A stretch of 64,000 nt of DNA from Pseudomonadales bacterium (GCA_011525295.1 WTGV01000026.1:124001-188000), one strand, 5' to 3'. Shown: positions 37,721-47,327, counted from the stretch's first letter. Numbers and translations are program-made. The notes: generated by a model not told the origin, from the letters alone.

Positions 37721-38467
37721 CTGATACACGTCGAAACGTACTGTTCTTCCAGAGACGGTCCAATCAGGTACTAGGCTTTTAGCATCCTCAGTTCGTCGGC
37801 GTTTGACAACGATTCGGTCGCGTGTCCGACTCTTAGCGAGTTCGAAGATTTGCTCAATATCAGGGTCTTTTCGAGCTAGTACCTCTAGTATTTGCATCCG
37901 ACGGACGGGCTTTGCGCTCTTGGGGTGCACTGGGAACATTGGATCGAAATAAACGACATCAAAGACTTCATTGGTGTCTTGCAAGTACCGTTCCGCGTCA
38001 GCACACACAACATTCGCCGTGCAGCCAAGTTCTTGCGCTAAGTATCTCGCCATGGCGCAAATCACAGGATTTACCTCAAGAATCGTCACTTCACAACCTA
38101 AAGCAATCAAGGTAAGTCCATCGATTCCCCAGCCTCCAAAAGCGTCTAATACGACTCGCCCCCGTCGTGCCATGCAGGCCTTCGCCAAGTGCGTGTTCCG
38201 AGCGTCGTCGATCTTAGTTCGAACTGAACGTTCTGAGATTACGAGGGGCTGTTCCGATGAATGGCACAGAGCTAACTCGCCCTGCTTACATCCCAAATAC
38301 CAATCGGCGGCGGGTGCGGATTGAATATCTTTAAACTCGAGGTCCAAGGTCGAAGCAAGCTCTATGCCCTGATCATCGTCCGGTCGCAGAAAAATAGGTG
38401 TTTGAGCGGAATAGAAACGATTTAATTCAGCGACCGTCTCCTCTGTGGTTCTACTCGCCGAGGTCAT
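37712..38467 (-). CDS. rsmJ: 16S rRNA (guanine-1516-N2)-methyltransferase
   Basis: A SAM-dependent enzyme that modifies 16S rRNA. The 251 residues carry the SAM-binding DAFGGWGIDGLTLIALG (motif I), the acidic ILEVNP strand end, DAERYL, and the catalytic-type motif VVYFDPMFPVHPKSA followed by VRRMQILEVLA, all characteristic of RsmJ. The N-terminus has the family's substrate-recognition region ending LAKACMARRGRVVLD. It overlaps the upstream methyltransferase gene by four bases and converges on gspD. Confidence 0.93.
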   Translation of the reverse strand: MTSASRTTEETVAELNRFYSAQTPIFLRPDDDQGIELASTLDLEFKDIQSAPAADWYLGCKQGELALCHSSEQPLVISERSVRTKIDDARNTHLAKACMARRGRVVLDAFGGWGIDGLTLIALGCEVTILEVNPVICAMARYLAQELGCTANVVCADAERYLQDTNEVFDVVYFDPMFPVHPKSAKPVRRMQILEVLARKDPDIEQIFELAKSRTRDRIVVKRRRTEDAKSLVPDWTVSGRTVRFDVYQLR

Positions 38468-39237
38468 ACTCTTCTTGCGAACCAGATTTCTTCAGTCGGC
38501 CAACTTTGCGCCCATTCAGCATCGGCCCATTCATACCTGCTTTCACCATTTTCTGGTGCCCCTATTTCCAGCAGTCTCTCGATAGCAAAGCCATTTTCAC
38601 TTAATAGCTTGATCCACTTACCATGAGGCAGTTGAAACTCAACTGTTGGAGGGTCAGTCCAGGGGAGTCGATACAGACCAAGATAAGGACGCAACAATCG
38701 AGTCTCGTTTCTGCTACTGTCGTCGTCTGGGCAACACAATTGCGAAATTACGTGGCACGTCATAAAGACGAGCTGACCATTCGATCTGAGTACGCGGGCT
38801 GCTTCTGGGATCCATTGATACGGATCCGCCCACAAGCTCGCACCGTATTCCGAAATAGCAAAATCGAAAGTTCTGTCCGGGAACGGTAATGTTTCTCCAA
38901 ACGCTTCGACGAGGTGAACCGCATTCAAAGAGTCGGCGCGGAGTCTGTTTGCTGTCGCTAGTTGGCGGGGTGTAGGATCAATCGCAAAACACTCACCGCC
39001 TCGAGTAGCCATCCAAGAAGATACATATGCCGTACCACAACCAATTTCTAAACACCTCTTGCCCGCGAGACTGGCTGGTAACAATGGCACGTCCGCATTT
39101 GGCCATTGCCAAATCCCCCACACAGGATCCTGTGATCGCCACTTAGTTTCAGCGTCTTCAACATAGTCCTTAGCTTGTTTGGTCCAAGCCGCGCGATTGA
39201 ACCGTTGATGTTGTTGTAACGAATTGGAATCGTTCAT
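38464..39237 (-). CDS. Class I SAM-dependent methyltransferase, substrate unknown
   Basis: A 257-residue Rossmann-fold methyltransferase. Motif I is RCLEIGCGTAYVSSWMA (about 65-81), followed by the acidic FAIDPTPRQL and post-motif segments FPDRTFDFAISEYGASLWAD and EAARVLRSNGQLVFM, as in UbiE/biotin-type small-molecule methylases. Trp residues are frequent in the N-terminal part (WRSQDPVWGIWQWP). The C-terminus includes PWTDPPTVEFQLPHGKWIKLL, typical of plant-like and bacterial small-molecule methyltransferases. The substrate cannot be told. It lies between tsaB and rsmJ, overlapping rsmJ by four bases. Confidence 0.88.
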   Translation of the reverse strand: MNDSNSLQQHQRFNRAAWTKQAKDYVEDAETKWRSQDPVWGIWQWPNADVPLLPASLAGKRCLEIGCGTAYVSSWMATRGGECFAIDPTPRQLATANRLRADSLNAVHLVEAFGETLPFPDRTFDFAISEYGASLWADPYQWIPEAARVLRSNGQLVFMTCHVISQLCCPDDDSSRNETRLLRPYLGLYRLPWTDPPTVEFQLPHGKWIKLLSENGFAIERLLEIGAPENGESRYEWADAEWAQSWPTEEIWFARRV

Positions 39238-39285
39238 GTCGAAATTGCTAGAACTATATAGGGCTGATCGTGTCTAATCCGCCAA

Positions 39286-39897
39286 TCACTGCCCCGATTT
39301 CAATTGATAAGGCGAGTCACCAGCCACATATAGTGGTAACGCTTGTTCTGGTAAGACACTCTGCGTTTTTCGTACTTGAGCTAATTCCAATACTGACTGC
39401 GCACGCAGTGTAATCTGATTGTCGGTAACAACATCTGGGGTTGTCGGAACGTCTTCTTCCGCTACTAGTTTATCTTCGTGTACACATTCCATTACATCGT
39501 CTTTCCAGCGAAATTGAGCAACGTAAAACCACCTGCGACGAGACCAGCGTACTAGAGTACAAGTCTGTCTCTCCGGACACATTTGTCGCACCTGCAATGC
39601 CATCGCGGTACTGGTAGGTATTACGACAACGTTGATACCCAATCCTAAGGCTATTCCTTGCGCGATCGATGCACCTAATCGTACTCCCGTGAATGATCCT
39701 GGCCCTGCAGAAAACGCCACTAAATCGAGGTCGATTCTCTGTACGTCGTTACTCTCTAGTAATTCGTCAACCATTTTGAGAATAAATTCGTTATGCTTTC
39801 GCGGTGCGATTAAACTGTGGCACGCAATCTTTGAACCAATATTAACAGCTACGGAACAAACATCTGAAGTTGTTTCTAACGCTAAAACCTGACACAT
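39286..39897 (-). CDS. tsaB: tRNA threonylcarbamoyladenosine biosynthesis protein TsaB
   Basis: The scaffold partner of TsaD in making the t6A modification of ANN-decoding tRNAs. The 203 residues show the ASKHA-fold opening LALETTSDVCSVAV, the KHNEFILKMVDELLE helix, and AFSAGPGSFTGVRLGASIAQG, which is the most diagnostic block. The middle region usually reading DAR-x-x-E/Q-V-Y has WSRRRWFYVAQF instead, an unusual change. It is divergent from moeA with six bases between the start codons, so their promoters must overlap each other's coding regions. Confidence 0.92.
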   Translation of the reverse strand: MCQVLALETTSDVCSVAVNIGSKIACHSLIAPRKHNEFILKMVDELLESNDVQRIDLDLVAFSAGPGSFTGVRLGASIAQGIALGLGINVVVIPTSTAMALQVRQMCPERQTCTLVRWSRRRWFYVAQFRWKDDVMECVHEDKLVAEEDVPTTPDVVTDNQITLRAQSVLELAQVRKTQSVLPEQALPLYVAGDSPYQLKSGQ

Positions 39898-39903
39898 GCT
39901 AAT

Positions 39904-41118
39904 ATGTTATCTGTAGAAACCGCCATCAAGAAATTACGGTCCATAGTACCTCAAGTAAAGGAATATGAGACTGTCCCACTACGCGAGGGCGTCGGCCGTA
40001 CCCTCAAACGATCGATCACTGCACCACAACATTCGCCGCCATTCGATAATTCGGCAATGGACGGATACGCGCTGTGTGGTCCCAATCGAATCGAACCCGG
40101 AACAAGGTTTGAAGTTGTTGGCGAGAGCCGCGCAGGACATCCGTACGGTGAACAGCTCGATGAAGGACACGCTTGCCGTATTTTCACTGGAGCAGTGGTG
40201 CCGACAGGTACAACTACGGTCGTTTGTCAAGAAGATGTTCTAAACGGCGAAGGTAATGTCATGGTGAATCGTGAATGCGTCGGTATGGAAAACATTCGTA
40301 AGAAGGGAATGGATGCAACAAAGGGAATGACGATTGCATCGAACCGGGACGTACTTTCACCCTATTCCATTGGTTGGTGTTCCGCATTCGGGCTCACTGA
40401 TATTGAAGTCGTCCGGCGGATCAAAGTTGCGGTTTTTTCAACAGGGGATGAATTACGCGATCCAGGGCAACAACTCCAACCCGGTCAAATTTACGAGTCT
40501 AATCGTACGGCATTAATCGCGCTGTTGCAATCGAAACCGGTCGAACTCGTGGATTTGGGACAACTTTCCGACAATCCCGATGAGATTAAACAGAGCCTAT
40601 TGTCCATCGCCGGTGAAGTAGATTTAATCATCACTAGTGGGGGAGTTTCTGTCGGCGAATCTGACTTTGTACGTCCTGTGTTAGAAGAGATTGGTAAGCT
40701 CGAGTTCTTTTCTCTCGCGCTGAAACCGGGGAAACCTCTCGCCGTTGGAACCATAGAAAATGCACTGTTCTTTGGTCTCCCGGGGAATCCCGTGTCGACT
40801 ATCGTCACCTACCTACTCTTTGTCGCTCCTACCGTTGATTCGATGTCGGGCATTCCGTGGCACCGGCCAACTCATTTCACGGCCAAGCTAACAACAAAAA
40901 TTTCACACAAATCTGGTCGTCGAGAATACCAACGCGGCGTCTTTGTGGAGGACAATCGAGAACTAAGTGTTGCAACAACAGGTGATCAAAGTTCAAATCG
41001 TTTGGGTTCTTTTAAAGATTGCAACTGCTTAATAGTCGTGCCCGCGCATCGAGACGACTTAGAGGATGGAGAAATGGTCGATATTCTGCTCTTACCCAAT
41101 CAAAGAAGTGTCTATTAG
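39904..41118 (+). CDS. moeA: Molybdopterin molybdenumtransferase MoeA
   Basis: Inserts molybdate into adenylylated molybdopterin, the last step of molybdenum cofactor synthesis. The 404 residues show PPFDNSAMDGYALCG (about 40-54), RIFTGAVVPTGTTTVVCQED, the MoCF-domain active region STGDEL and ITSGGVSVGESDFV, and FFGLPGNPVSTIVTY. The C-terminal domain IV is also present. Its isolated position, next to tsaB rather than other mo genes, says nothing about which molybdoenzyme is served. About 255 bases separate it from the next gene. Confidence 0.95.
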   Translation: MLSVETAIKKLRSIVPQVKEYETVPLREGVGRTLKRSITAPQHSPPFDNSAMDGYALCGPNRIEPGTRFEVVGESRAGHPYGEQLDEGHACRIFTGAVVPTGTTTVVCQEDVLNGEGNVMVNRECVGMENIRKKGMDATKGMTIASNRDVLSPYSIGWCSAFGLTDIEVVRRIKVAVFSTGDELRDPGQQLQPGQIYESNRTALIALLQSKPVELVDLGQLSDNPDEIKQSLLSIAGEVDLIITSGGVSVGESDFVRPVLEEIGKLEFFSLALKPGKPLAVGTIENALFFGLPGNPVSTIVTYLLFVAPTVDSMSGIPWHRPTHFTAKLTTKISHKSGRREYQRGVFVEDNRELSVATTGDQSSNRLGSFKDCNCLIVVPAHRDDLEDGEMVDILLLPNQRSVY

Positions 41119-41373
41119 ATCCGTGGTCTTCGTATTAGATTCTCGGACTTCTGCACGATTGACACTCTAAATAGACGGATACTTCAGTTCGTTCCTCAAA
41201 ACACACATACCGCGCTCGTCATAACGTGTAAAGTTTAAAAGCGGCGAGTTTCAATTAATATGTAGTGGCTTTTTCGTCGATCACCGAAGAACTATTTATG
41301 AAATTTGTTCCTAGTCTCTTGAATATGTGATCAAGGGATTTTTGTTTCATTCAACACTACAGTAGGAAACTCA

Positions 41374-43935
41374 GTGTCATCCGCAACCTCCCAAAATTGT
41401 CTCTTCCAAAGTTTATGCCTATCGATGACCCGTAAGTCTTGTGAATTGAGACACCGACGCAAATACCACGCTGGAGCACTTCTCGTGGTAATGTTCTCCG
41501 GTGTTCTTGCTACCGCTCAAGAGTCAGAAGAGGATCAAATTGAGGAAGTAGTGGTTGTTGGGAATCTCGGCAGCCTTCCGATTGAGGAAGTGGAGACAGT
41601 TTACGGGTTCGCAAAAACATTATTACTGACGCCTCGTTCTGCCTCCTCTGTGAGTGATGAGATGATCAATCGTTTTGGTATTCGCGACATCGATGAACTG
41701 ATTACTGTAGCTCCAGGTACTTTCACTCAGTCTTTCTTTGGAGTCGCGGGTGCGTTGGACATTCGAGGTACTCCAGGTGAAACCTACTTTCGCGGAGTCC
41801 GACGTCTAGACAACCCGGGTAATTACCCAACACCTATCGGCGCTTCTGATCGCATTGATATAGTTCGCGGTCCGGCTTCACCTATCTACGGTCCGGCTAA
41901 GATCGGAGGATACCTGAATTTCAATCCGAAGTCTGCCAGAATCGAACACACTGGTGAAATAGTTGACGAACGCACCGGTGCGGTGAGTATGGTCGTTGGC
42001 AGTTGGGACAAATTGATTGTCACAGGAGAATTTGGCGGTGCGACGGAGTTCAATGGCGAAGATTTCGGTTACTACCTCTATGCTGAAATTGAAAATTCCG
42101 GTTCCTACTATCGCAATAACGACGATGAACAGACCCTGCTACAAGCATCATTTGACGCTGATCTGAGCGAACGCGTTCACTTACACTTTGGTGGTATGTT
42201 TCATGCGTATACAGGACAACAGAACGCTGGATGGAATCGCCTGACCCAGGAACTCATCGATCGGGGAGTCTACATTACAGGTCGACCGCTACCATTGGAT
42301 ACAGATGGTGATGGTTTCATTTCACACCAAGAATTCGATATCGACGGGGATGGTTTCACTGACCTCAATCCCTTCGCGGCGGGGTTGGTGCCAGGCAATT
42401 CAGCTAGTCTCGACCCCGGTAGACCCGATGGTGATGTGTGTTCTATTGGCGATACTCTTATATTCGGTTGTTTACCAGACCTCCTGCGACTAGTGAACGT
42501 TGGCACTGCAATAATCGACGGTAGCTACAGCTTGACCGCACCGGACGACACTCTTGAGAACGACGTGATTACTCTATATTTCGATGTAATCTGGTACCCG
42601 CAAGATCGCGACGGTTGGAAGTGGACGAACCAGTTGTTCTTTGAGACCTACCATAACCTAAACGAAAACGCCTACGGGTTCTCACAATTTCACGATACTT
42701 GGGTCATAGAAAACAAACTCGTTGCTTCCAAATCTTGGCGTAGCCGTGATTTGATGATCGACGTTCAACTGTCGCCATCGCTACGTTACACGAACTTTGA
42801 CCATGCTGACGACTTCACTAACGAATACTTTGACCGGCGGGACCTAACACAACCAGCGGGACCTTTAGACTCTCGCTTGCTGTCAACGCGGATCGACGAC
42901 GATTACACGGAATATTACATTGGCGAATACTTAGATCTTGGTCTAGCCGCGCTAGCCGATCTCACTTGGAATAATGGGCTCGGCGTTCTAATGGGCATTC
43001 GCTGGGACACCATCGACATGGAGAGTCGGCAGCCTGTGGACAAGCTTCTCTTTGCTAGTGCCAATAACTTCTGTCCACCGCCGGGCGATTCGTGCGTTCG
43101 AGAACAAGCAACGAATAGCTTCGACGGCTTTTCTTGGACTCTCAGCGTCAACTATGACCTCGGATCGGGACTGATTCCCTATATCACCGCTTCAACACAA
43201 TCCACGGTCATTGCCGGACAAGGGGCGGAGATTACGACGGACAACATCGCAGATGGTGGCGCATTCGACACTTCCAAATTGTTGGAGATTGGTCTCAAAG
43301 CGAGCCTCATTGAAAATTCACTTTACGGGGCTATCGCTATTTTTGAGCAGGACCGGACAGACTTTTCTGCCCAGTCAATAGTCACCAACCAAGCAACGCA
43401 AACCGAGGGGGTTGAGTTCGAGTTACGTTGGGTGGTCACCGAACAACTACTTGTCACCGTGGGCTATTCGGCGATGGAGGTGATTAACTTAAACACACTC
43501 AACTGGGGTTCACGTTTCAGCTTCATTGGAGCAGACGACATACCTGGTGTTGCACCCGAAACGTTTTACGGAGGATCTCTGGTCGGTACGGTGATTCGAC
43601 GTGGCGAAAGAGGTGCGCGTCGCGCGGGCATGCCGAGCTCAATCGGTTCAATCACCGCGACTTATGATTTCGGCAATGGAATTGCCGTCAGTGGTAGTGC
43701 CGTCAATGTGGACTCGGTGCACTCAGGCTTCTCTAACTCCGTGTTACTGCCGGCCTATACGCTGATCAATGCCGGTTTGGTTGTTGAGAAAGGCGATTGG
43801 ATGTTCACGGTGTCGGCGAAAAACTTGACCGATGAGCGTTATTTCCGATCGAATTTTCCCAACTTGTTTGGAGGAGCGATCGTACTACCTGAACTACCCA
43901 GAAACTTTCAGACTCGCATACAGTATCGCTGGTAG
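41374..43935 (+). CDS. TonB-dependent outer-membrane receptor with EF-hand-like loop
   Basis: An 853-residue gated barrel that imports a ligand using the TonB-ExbBD motor. The GTG start has AGGA six bases upstream; an ATG 51 bases later lacks one. A long basic N-region precedes the signal core LLVVMFSGVLATAQ. The TonB box is within QIEEVVVVGN. The plug (about 70-195) contains VAPGTF, the DRIDIVRGPASPIYGP motif and GGYLNF. The barrel ends in ...FQTRIQYRW with aromatic Trp. At about 309-320, in a predicted extracellular loop, DTDGDGFISHQE fits an EF-hand calcium loop, followed by DIDGDGFTDLN. Ligand unknown; the plug resembles siderophore-type receptors. No regulator is adjacent. Confidence 0.93.
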   Translation: MSSATSQNCLFQSLCLSMTRKSCELRHRRKYHAGALLVVMFSGVLATAQESEEDQIEEVVVVGNLGSLPIEEVETVYGFAKTLLLTPRSASSVSDEMINRFGIRDIDELITVAPGTFTQSFFGVAGALDIRGTPGETYFRGVRRLDNPGNYPTPIGASDRIDIVRGPASPIYGPAKIGGYLNFNPKSARIEHTGEIVDERTGAVSMVVGSWDKLIVTGEFGGATEFNGEDFGYYLYAEIENSGSYYRNNDDEQTLLQASFDADLSERVHLHFGGMFHAYTGQQNAGWNRLTQELIDRGVYITGRPLPLDTDGDGFISHQEFDIDGDGFTDLNPFAAGLVPGNSASLDPGRPDGDVCSIGDTLIFGCLPDLLRLVNVGTAIIDGSYSLTAPDDTLENDVITLYFDVIWYPQDRDGWKWTNQLFFETYHNLNENAYGFSQFHDTWVIENKLVASKSWRSRDLMIDVQLSPSLRYTNFDHADDFTNEYFDRRDLTQPAGPLDSRLLSTRIDDDYTEYYIGEYLDLGLAALADLTWNNGLGVLMGIRWDTIDMESRQPVDKLLFASANNFCPPPGDSCVREQATNSFDGFSWTLSVNYDLGSGLIPYITASTQSTVIAGQGAEITTDNIADGGAFDTSKLLEIGLKASLIENSLYGAIAIFEQDRTDFSAQSIVTNQATQTEGVEFELRWVVTEQLLVTVGYSAMEVINLNTLNWGSRFSFIGADDIPGVAPETFYGGSLVGTVIRRGERGARRAGMPSSIGSITATYDFGNGIAVSGSAVNVDSVHSGFSNSVLLPAYTLINAGLVVEKGDWMFTVSAKNLTDERYFRSNFPNLFGGAIVLPELPRNFQTRIQYRW

Positions 43936-43943
43936 TTGATCGG

Positions 43944-43971
43944 GATCGTTACTTTCGAAATGAAAGCGATC
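43944..43971. terminator. Hairpin between convergent TonB receptor and adk genes
   Basis: GATCG-tta-CTTTC, loop GAAAT, GAAAG-CGATC forms a ten-pair stem with a three-base bulge. It overlaps the adk stop and sits nine bases after the receptor stop. It fits the space between two convergent genes, so it could end transcripts from both sides. There is no strong T run. Confidence 0.35.
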
Positions 43972-44629
43972 AATTTGAACCGAAAGGACAGACGCTAAGT
44001 TTCAGACGTTCCCTAATGCGGTTTCGAATCTCTTGGACCGTAGCATTCCCATCCACTTCGAAATATCGAACACCACTGTTCTTGTAATAGTCAACGAGCG
44101 GGGCGGTTTGCTCCCGATACACTTCTACGCGTGCTCGCACCACTGCTTCACTGTCGTCATGACGCTGCACTAGTGGCTGCCAAGTTACATCGTCAACATT
44201 GTCAACCTTTGGAGGATTGAACTCGATATGGTAGATCCGACCGCTCTCTTCGTGTACTCGACGACCAGAAATTCGACGAACAATGAGTTCATCAGATAGC
44301 TGAAGTTCAAACACCACGTCCACGGAAATGTTTGCGTCGTTCAGTCCATCGGCTTGCGCAACTGTGCGTGGAAATCCATCGAACAAACATCCTGGCGCAC
44401 AGTCTGGTTGGCGTAGTCGTTCTCGAACTAACCCCAGAATCACATCGTCTGAAACGAGTTCGCCACGGGCCATGATCTCCTGAGCCTCTAGCCCGAGTTT
44501 CGTACCTTCGGCAATCGCGCTACGCAACATGTCTCCAGTGGAAATTTGAGGTATGTTACGATCCTGACAGATAAACTGCGCCTGCGTGCCCTTACCGGCT
44601 CCAGGCGGTCCTAAGAATATGATTCTCAA
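43970..44629 (-). CDS. adk: Adenylate kinase
   Basis: Interconverts AMP plus ATP and two ADP. The 219 residues have the P-loop GPPGAGKGTQAQ (about 7-18), the AMP-binding STGDMLR, the hinge DGFPRTVAQA, and the long-form LID region (GRRVHEESGRIYHIEFNPP). The LID has no zinc-binding cysteine set, as in gammaproteobacterial enzymes. It lies 12 bases beyond the relA stop and is probably co-transcribed with relA. Confidence 0.96.
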   Translation of the reverse strand: MRIIFLGPPGAGKGTQAQFICQDRNIPQISTGDMLRSAIAEGTKLGLEAQEIMARGELVSDDVILGLVRERLRQPDCAPGCLFDGFPRTVAQADGLNDANISVDVVFELQLSDELIVRRISGRRVHEESGRIYHIEFNPPKVDNVDDVTWQPLVQRHDDSEAVVRARVEVYREQTAPLVDYYKNSGVRYFEVDGNATVQEIRNRIRERLKLSVCPFGSN

Positions 44630-44641
44630 ACTCGCGCGGCC

Positions 44642-46621
44642 TTATTCCGACGGAGTTTCTTCATCGTGGCGTTTCACATCCACGACATCGGGCACTGCGC
44701 GCAATCGATTGATTACGTTGCGCATACTCTCCAAACCGTCGACTTCAACCTTTAATCGTAACAAAGCCGGTTCTCCTGGTACGGGCGCGTGGATGTGAGC
44801 ACCAACGACATTAATAGACATGGCGGCCAAAGCAAACGTTATGTCTAGTAGTAATTGTGGTCGGTCGGTTGCGTAGACCGCAAGTTCTTCTACGATCCTC
44901 TCTGGTTTGTCGGGCTCGGGTGGTACAACTTCTGTATCAACTTCTGCTGGTGAGGCTAATCGCATCGGTAGCAATTCGCGCACTGGTTGATCACCGACGG
45001 CGACCGCGATATACATCTCTTCCACATTGGAGTAGTTGAACGCATGGGCGAGTGAATCCATATCGACTTCGATCTTCATGCGTTGACACTCTTCTTCCAA
45101 CCAAGCCTTTCCTTCACGCGCATTTGTCTCTGCCAACTCTTCACGGAAATAGTTTTGTATGCTTTTACGCACGCGCGACGTACGAACATAACCCAACTCT
45201 TCATCCAACCACTGACGTTGTGGTGTAGCACGAGGTGAAGTAAGAACCTCCACGACTTGTCCAGTCTCTAAAGGCTGATTCAGTGGTTTTTGGAGACCAT
45301 TGACTTTGACCCCACAGCAGTGATTGCCGATATCCGTGTGTATGCGGTAGGCAAAGTCCACCGCCGTCGACCCAGCAGGTAGATCAATTACATGCCCCTT
45401 TGGTGTCGAGATATAAATACGTTCCGGTGCTTCCAAACGTCGGGTAACGTCGATAAATAAATTCTCGGAATACATTTCATCCTGCCAATGCAAGACTTCT
45501 CGCATCCAGTCGATCTTACCCATTTTGAATGCTTCATCTTCGTCTTTGTAAGCCCAGTGCGCACAGACGCCGAACTCGGCTTCTTCGTGCATCTTGTGGG
45601 TGCGAATTTGAACTTCAAGATTACGTCCTCGCGGACCAACGACCGCAGTATGCAATGAGCGATAGCCATTTGCTTTGGGGTTCGCGATGTAGTCGTCAAA
45701 TGCTTCGGAAATTGCGGGCCAGGAAGTGTGCACTACCCCGAGAACGGAGTAACACTCAGACACTTCGTTAACGACGACTCTAACGGCTTCAGCATCATAG
45801 ACGGTATCGAATGAGATCTTCTTCTCACTCATTTTTCGCCAGATTCCATAAACGTTTTTTGCCCGTCCGGAGACTTCCGCCTTGAGTCCCTGCCGGTTCA
45901 ATCGCCACTGCAGATCTTCACACACTGCTTCAACTTGTTTTTCACGCTCGACGCGACGATCCTTAAAGCCAGCTACTATCTCTCGGTAGTCATCCGGATG
46001 CAAATAGGCGAACGCTGAATCTTCAAGCATCCACTTCAGCTGCCACACACCAAGACGACTGGCTAGCGGACAGTAAAACTCCATCACTTCTTTCGCGATT
46101 TTCTTTCTATATCGTTCCTCTTGTTGCTTGGCGAACTCCATCGCGACCAAGCGTTCTGAAAGCTTCAGCACCGCGACGCGAGGATCGTCAATCAGCGCAA
46201 TCAACATGTGTCTAACGTTCTTTCGATGATCACGAGACTGGCGGTCGAGAAACGGTGCGCTGGTCTCCGCTACGTCGTCTGCTTGCGCCATACGATCTAA
46301 CGCCGTGACGAGCTTCAGTACACTTGCTTCCTCAAACTTTGCCAGTTCATCTTCAGATCCACGGTCGGCATAAAACAATGCTCCTGCGAGCACGACCGGG
46401 GTATCAACGTTCAGTTGTAGCAATAGATTCGCAAGGTACGACGCTTTTTCTTTGTCAGGCGATTTGGTAACCTGTTTTTCCACTTCCAGGGTTGTCGCTC
46501 GGGCGCGCGTATCGCGACGGACGAGTGCTGATACCCAATCTTGGGTTTCTAGTTTCTTGAGTTCTTCAGAATCAAAAATTCGCTTGGGTGTGGTACCTCG
46601 CTTACGGAGAGGACTAAACAT
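44642..46621 (-). CDS. relA: GTP pyrophosphokinase RelA ((p)ppGpp synthetase I)
   Basis: Makes (p)ppGpp on ribosomes with uncharged tRNA. The 659 residues contain a degenerate, presumably inactive hydrolase region (no HD pair; LAGALFYADRGSED), the synthetase domain with EAFDDYIANPKANGYRSLHTAV and LEVQIRTHKMHEEAE, and the TGS domain (ISTPKGHVIDLPAGSTAVDFAY; quoted in part: TPKGHVIDLPAGSTAVDFAY). A helical region follows and an ACT domain closes the C-terminus (about 585-659). The intact FDDY motif and the lost HD motif indicate RelA rather than bifunctional SpoT. It is somewhat shorter than the E. coli protein. It lies between recO and adk, not its usual place. Confidence 0.93.
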   Translation of the reverse strand: MFSPLRKRGTTPKRIFDSEELKKLETQDWVSALVRRDTRARATTLEVEKQVTKSPDKEKASYLANLLLQLNVDTPVVLAGALFYADRGSEDELAKFEEASVLKLVTALDRMAQADDVAETSAPFLDRQSRDHRKNVRHMLIALIDDPRVAVLKLSERLVAMEFAKQQEERYRKKIAKEVMEFYCPLASRLGVWQLKWMLEDSAFAYLHPDDYREIVAGFKDRRVEREKQVEAVCEDLQWRLNRQGLKAEVSGRAKNVYGIWRKMSEKKISFDTVYDAEAVRVVVNEVSECYSVLGVVHTSWPAISEAFDDYIANPKANGYRSLHTAVVGPRGRNLEVQIRTHKMHEEAEFGVCAHWAYKDEDEAFKMGKIDWMREVLHWQDEMYSENLFIDVTRRLEAPERIYISTPKGHVIDLPAGSTAVDFAYRIHTDIGNHCCGVKVNGLQKPLNQPLETGQVVEVLTSPRATPQRQWLDEELGYVRTSRVRKSIQNYFREELAETNAREGKAWLEEECQRMKIEVDMDSLAHAFNYSNVEEMYIAVAVGDQPVRELLPMRLASPAEVDTEVVPPEPDKPERIVEELAVYATDRPQLLLDITFALAAMSINVVGAHIHAPVPGEPALLRLKVEVDGLESMRNVINRLRAVPDVVDVKRHDEETPSE

Positions 46622-46637
46622 AAGAATTCAGCTCGTG

Positions 46638-47327
46638 TTACACAATACTCTGAAACAAAGCGCGCGATACTATCGGTTGTTCACCGATAAAGTCCTGTAA
46701 GGCAGTTCGCAGTACTACCTTTGCTGCTTGTCGGGAAGCCGGGGACGAGTAATCGTCTTTTGCCACGGCTAACAATGAAGAACCTTTCATTCCACCAGTC
46801 TCGCCGTTTGGCATTCGTTGAAAGCCTTGTTGGGGGAGGAATCGGTAAGATTGTTGCGGATCTATCGGGTTGCCTTGCGGCATTTCACGGTCAAATTGGA
46901 CAGCTAAACCCAAAGATTCTAGTAGTCCGCGTTCAAAGCACCGTAAAGGTGGTTCTAAGTCTTCGTTATGCTCTAATGCATCGAGAGCACTGAGATATCG
47001 TTCGTAGAGACCAGTTACAAGTTGCTTAGACCGAGTCGTTCGCATAACGAGTTCATTTACATACAACCCGGAGAACAGGCTTCGACCTGTTAGTCGATAG
47101 GTGCAGACAGGTTCACAATGCGATAAGTTAACGAGTTCGTTCCGGCCACGCCAAGAGAGTTCATAATTGACAAAGAGTTCCGCGCGAGATGTTGCCGTTG
47201 CACTCTGACGCAATACTCCACTCACGCGACCATGACTGGCAGTCAACAATTCCACAATCGTACGTGAGTCAGAATATGGTCGTCGATGTAGCAGGACGCC
47301 TTGATCTTTGGTACCGGACGCGATCAT
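46638..47327 (-). CDS. recO: DNA repair protein RecO
   Basis: A RecFOR pathway mediator that loads RecA onto SSB-coated single strands. The 229 residues begin with an OB-fold (GVLLHRRPYSDSRTIVELLTASHGRVSGV; core PYSDSRTIVELLT), then a helical domain with LFSGLYVNELVMRTT and FERGLLESLGLAVQF. The zinc-finger cysteines of some RecO proteins are absent, as is common in Gammaproteobacteria. It overlaps the era stop by four bases. Order rnc-era-recO is conserved. Confidence 0.93.
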   Translation of the reverse strand: MIASGTKDQGVLLHRRPYSDSRTIVELLTASHGRVSGVLRQSATATSRAELFVNYELSWRGRNELVNLSHCEPVCTYRLTGRSLFSGLYVNELVMRTTRSKQLVTGLYERYLSALDALEHNEDLEPPLRCFERGLLESLGLAVQFDREMPQGNPIDPQQSYRFLPQQGFQRMPNGETGGMKGSSLLAVAKDDYSSPASRQAAKVVLRTALQDFIGEQPIVSRALFQSIV

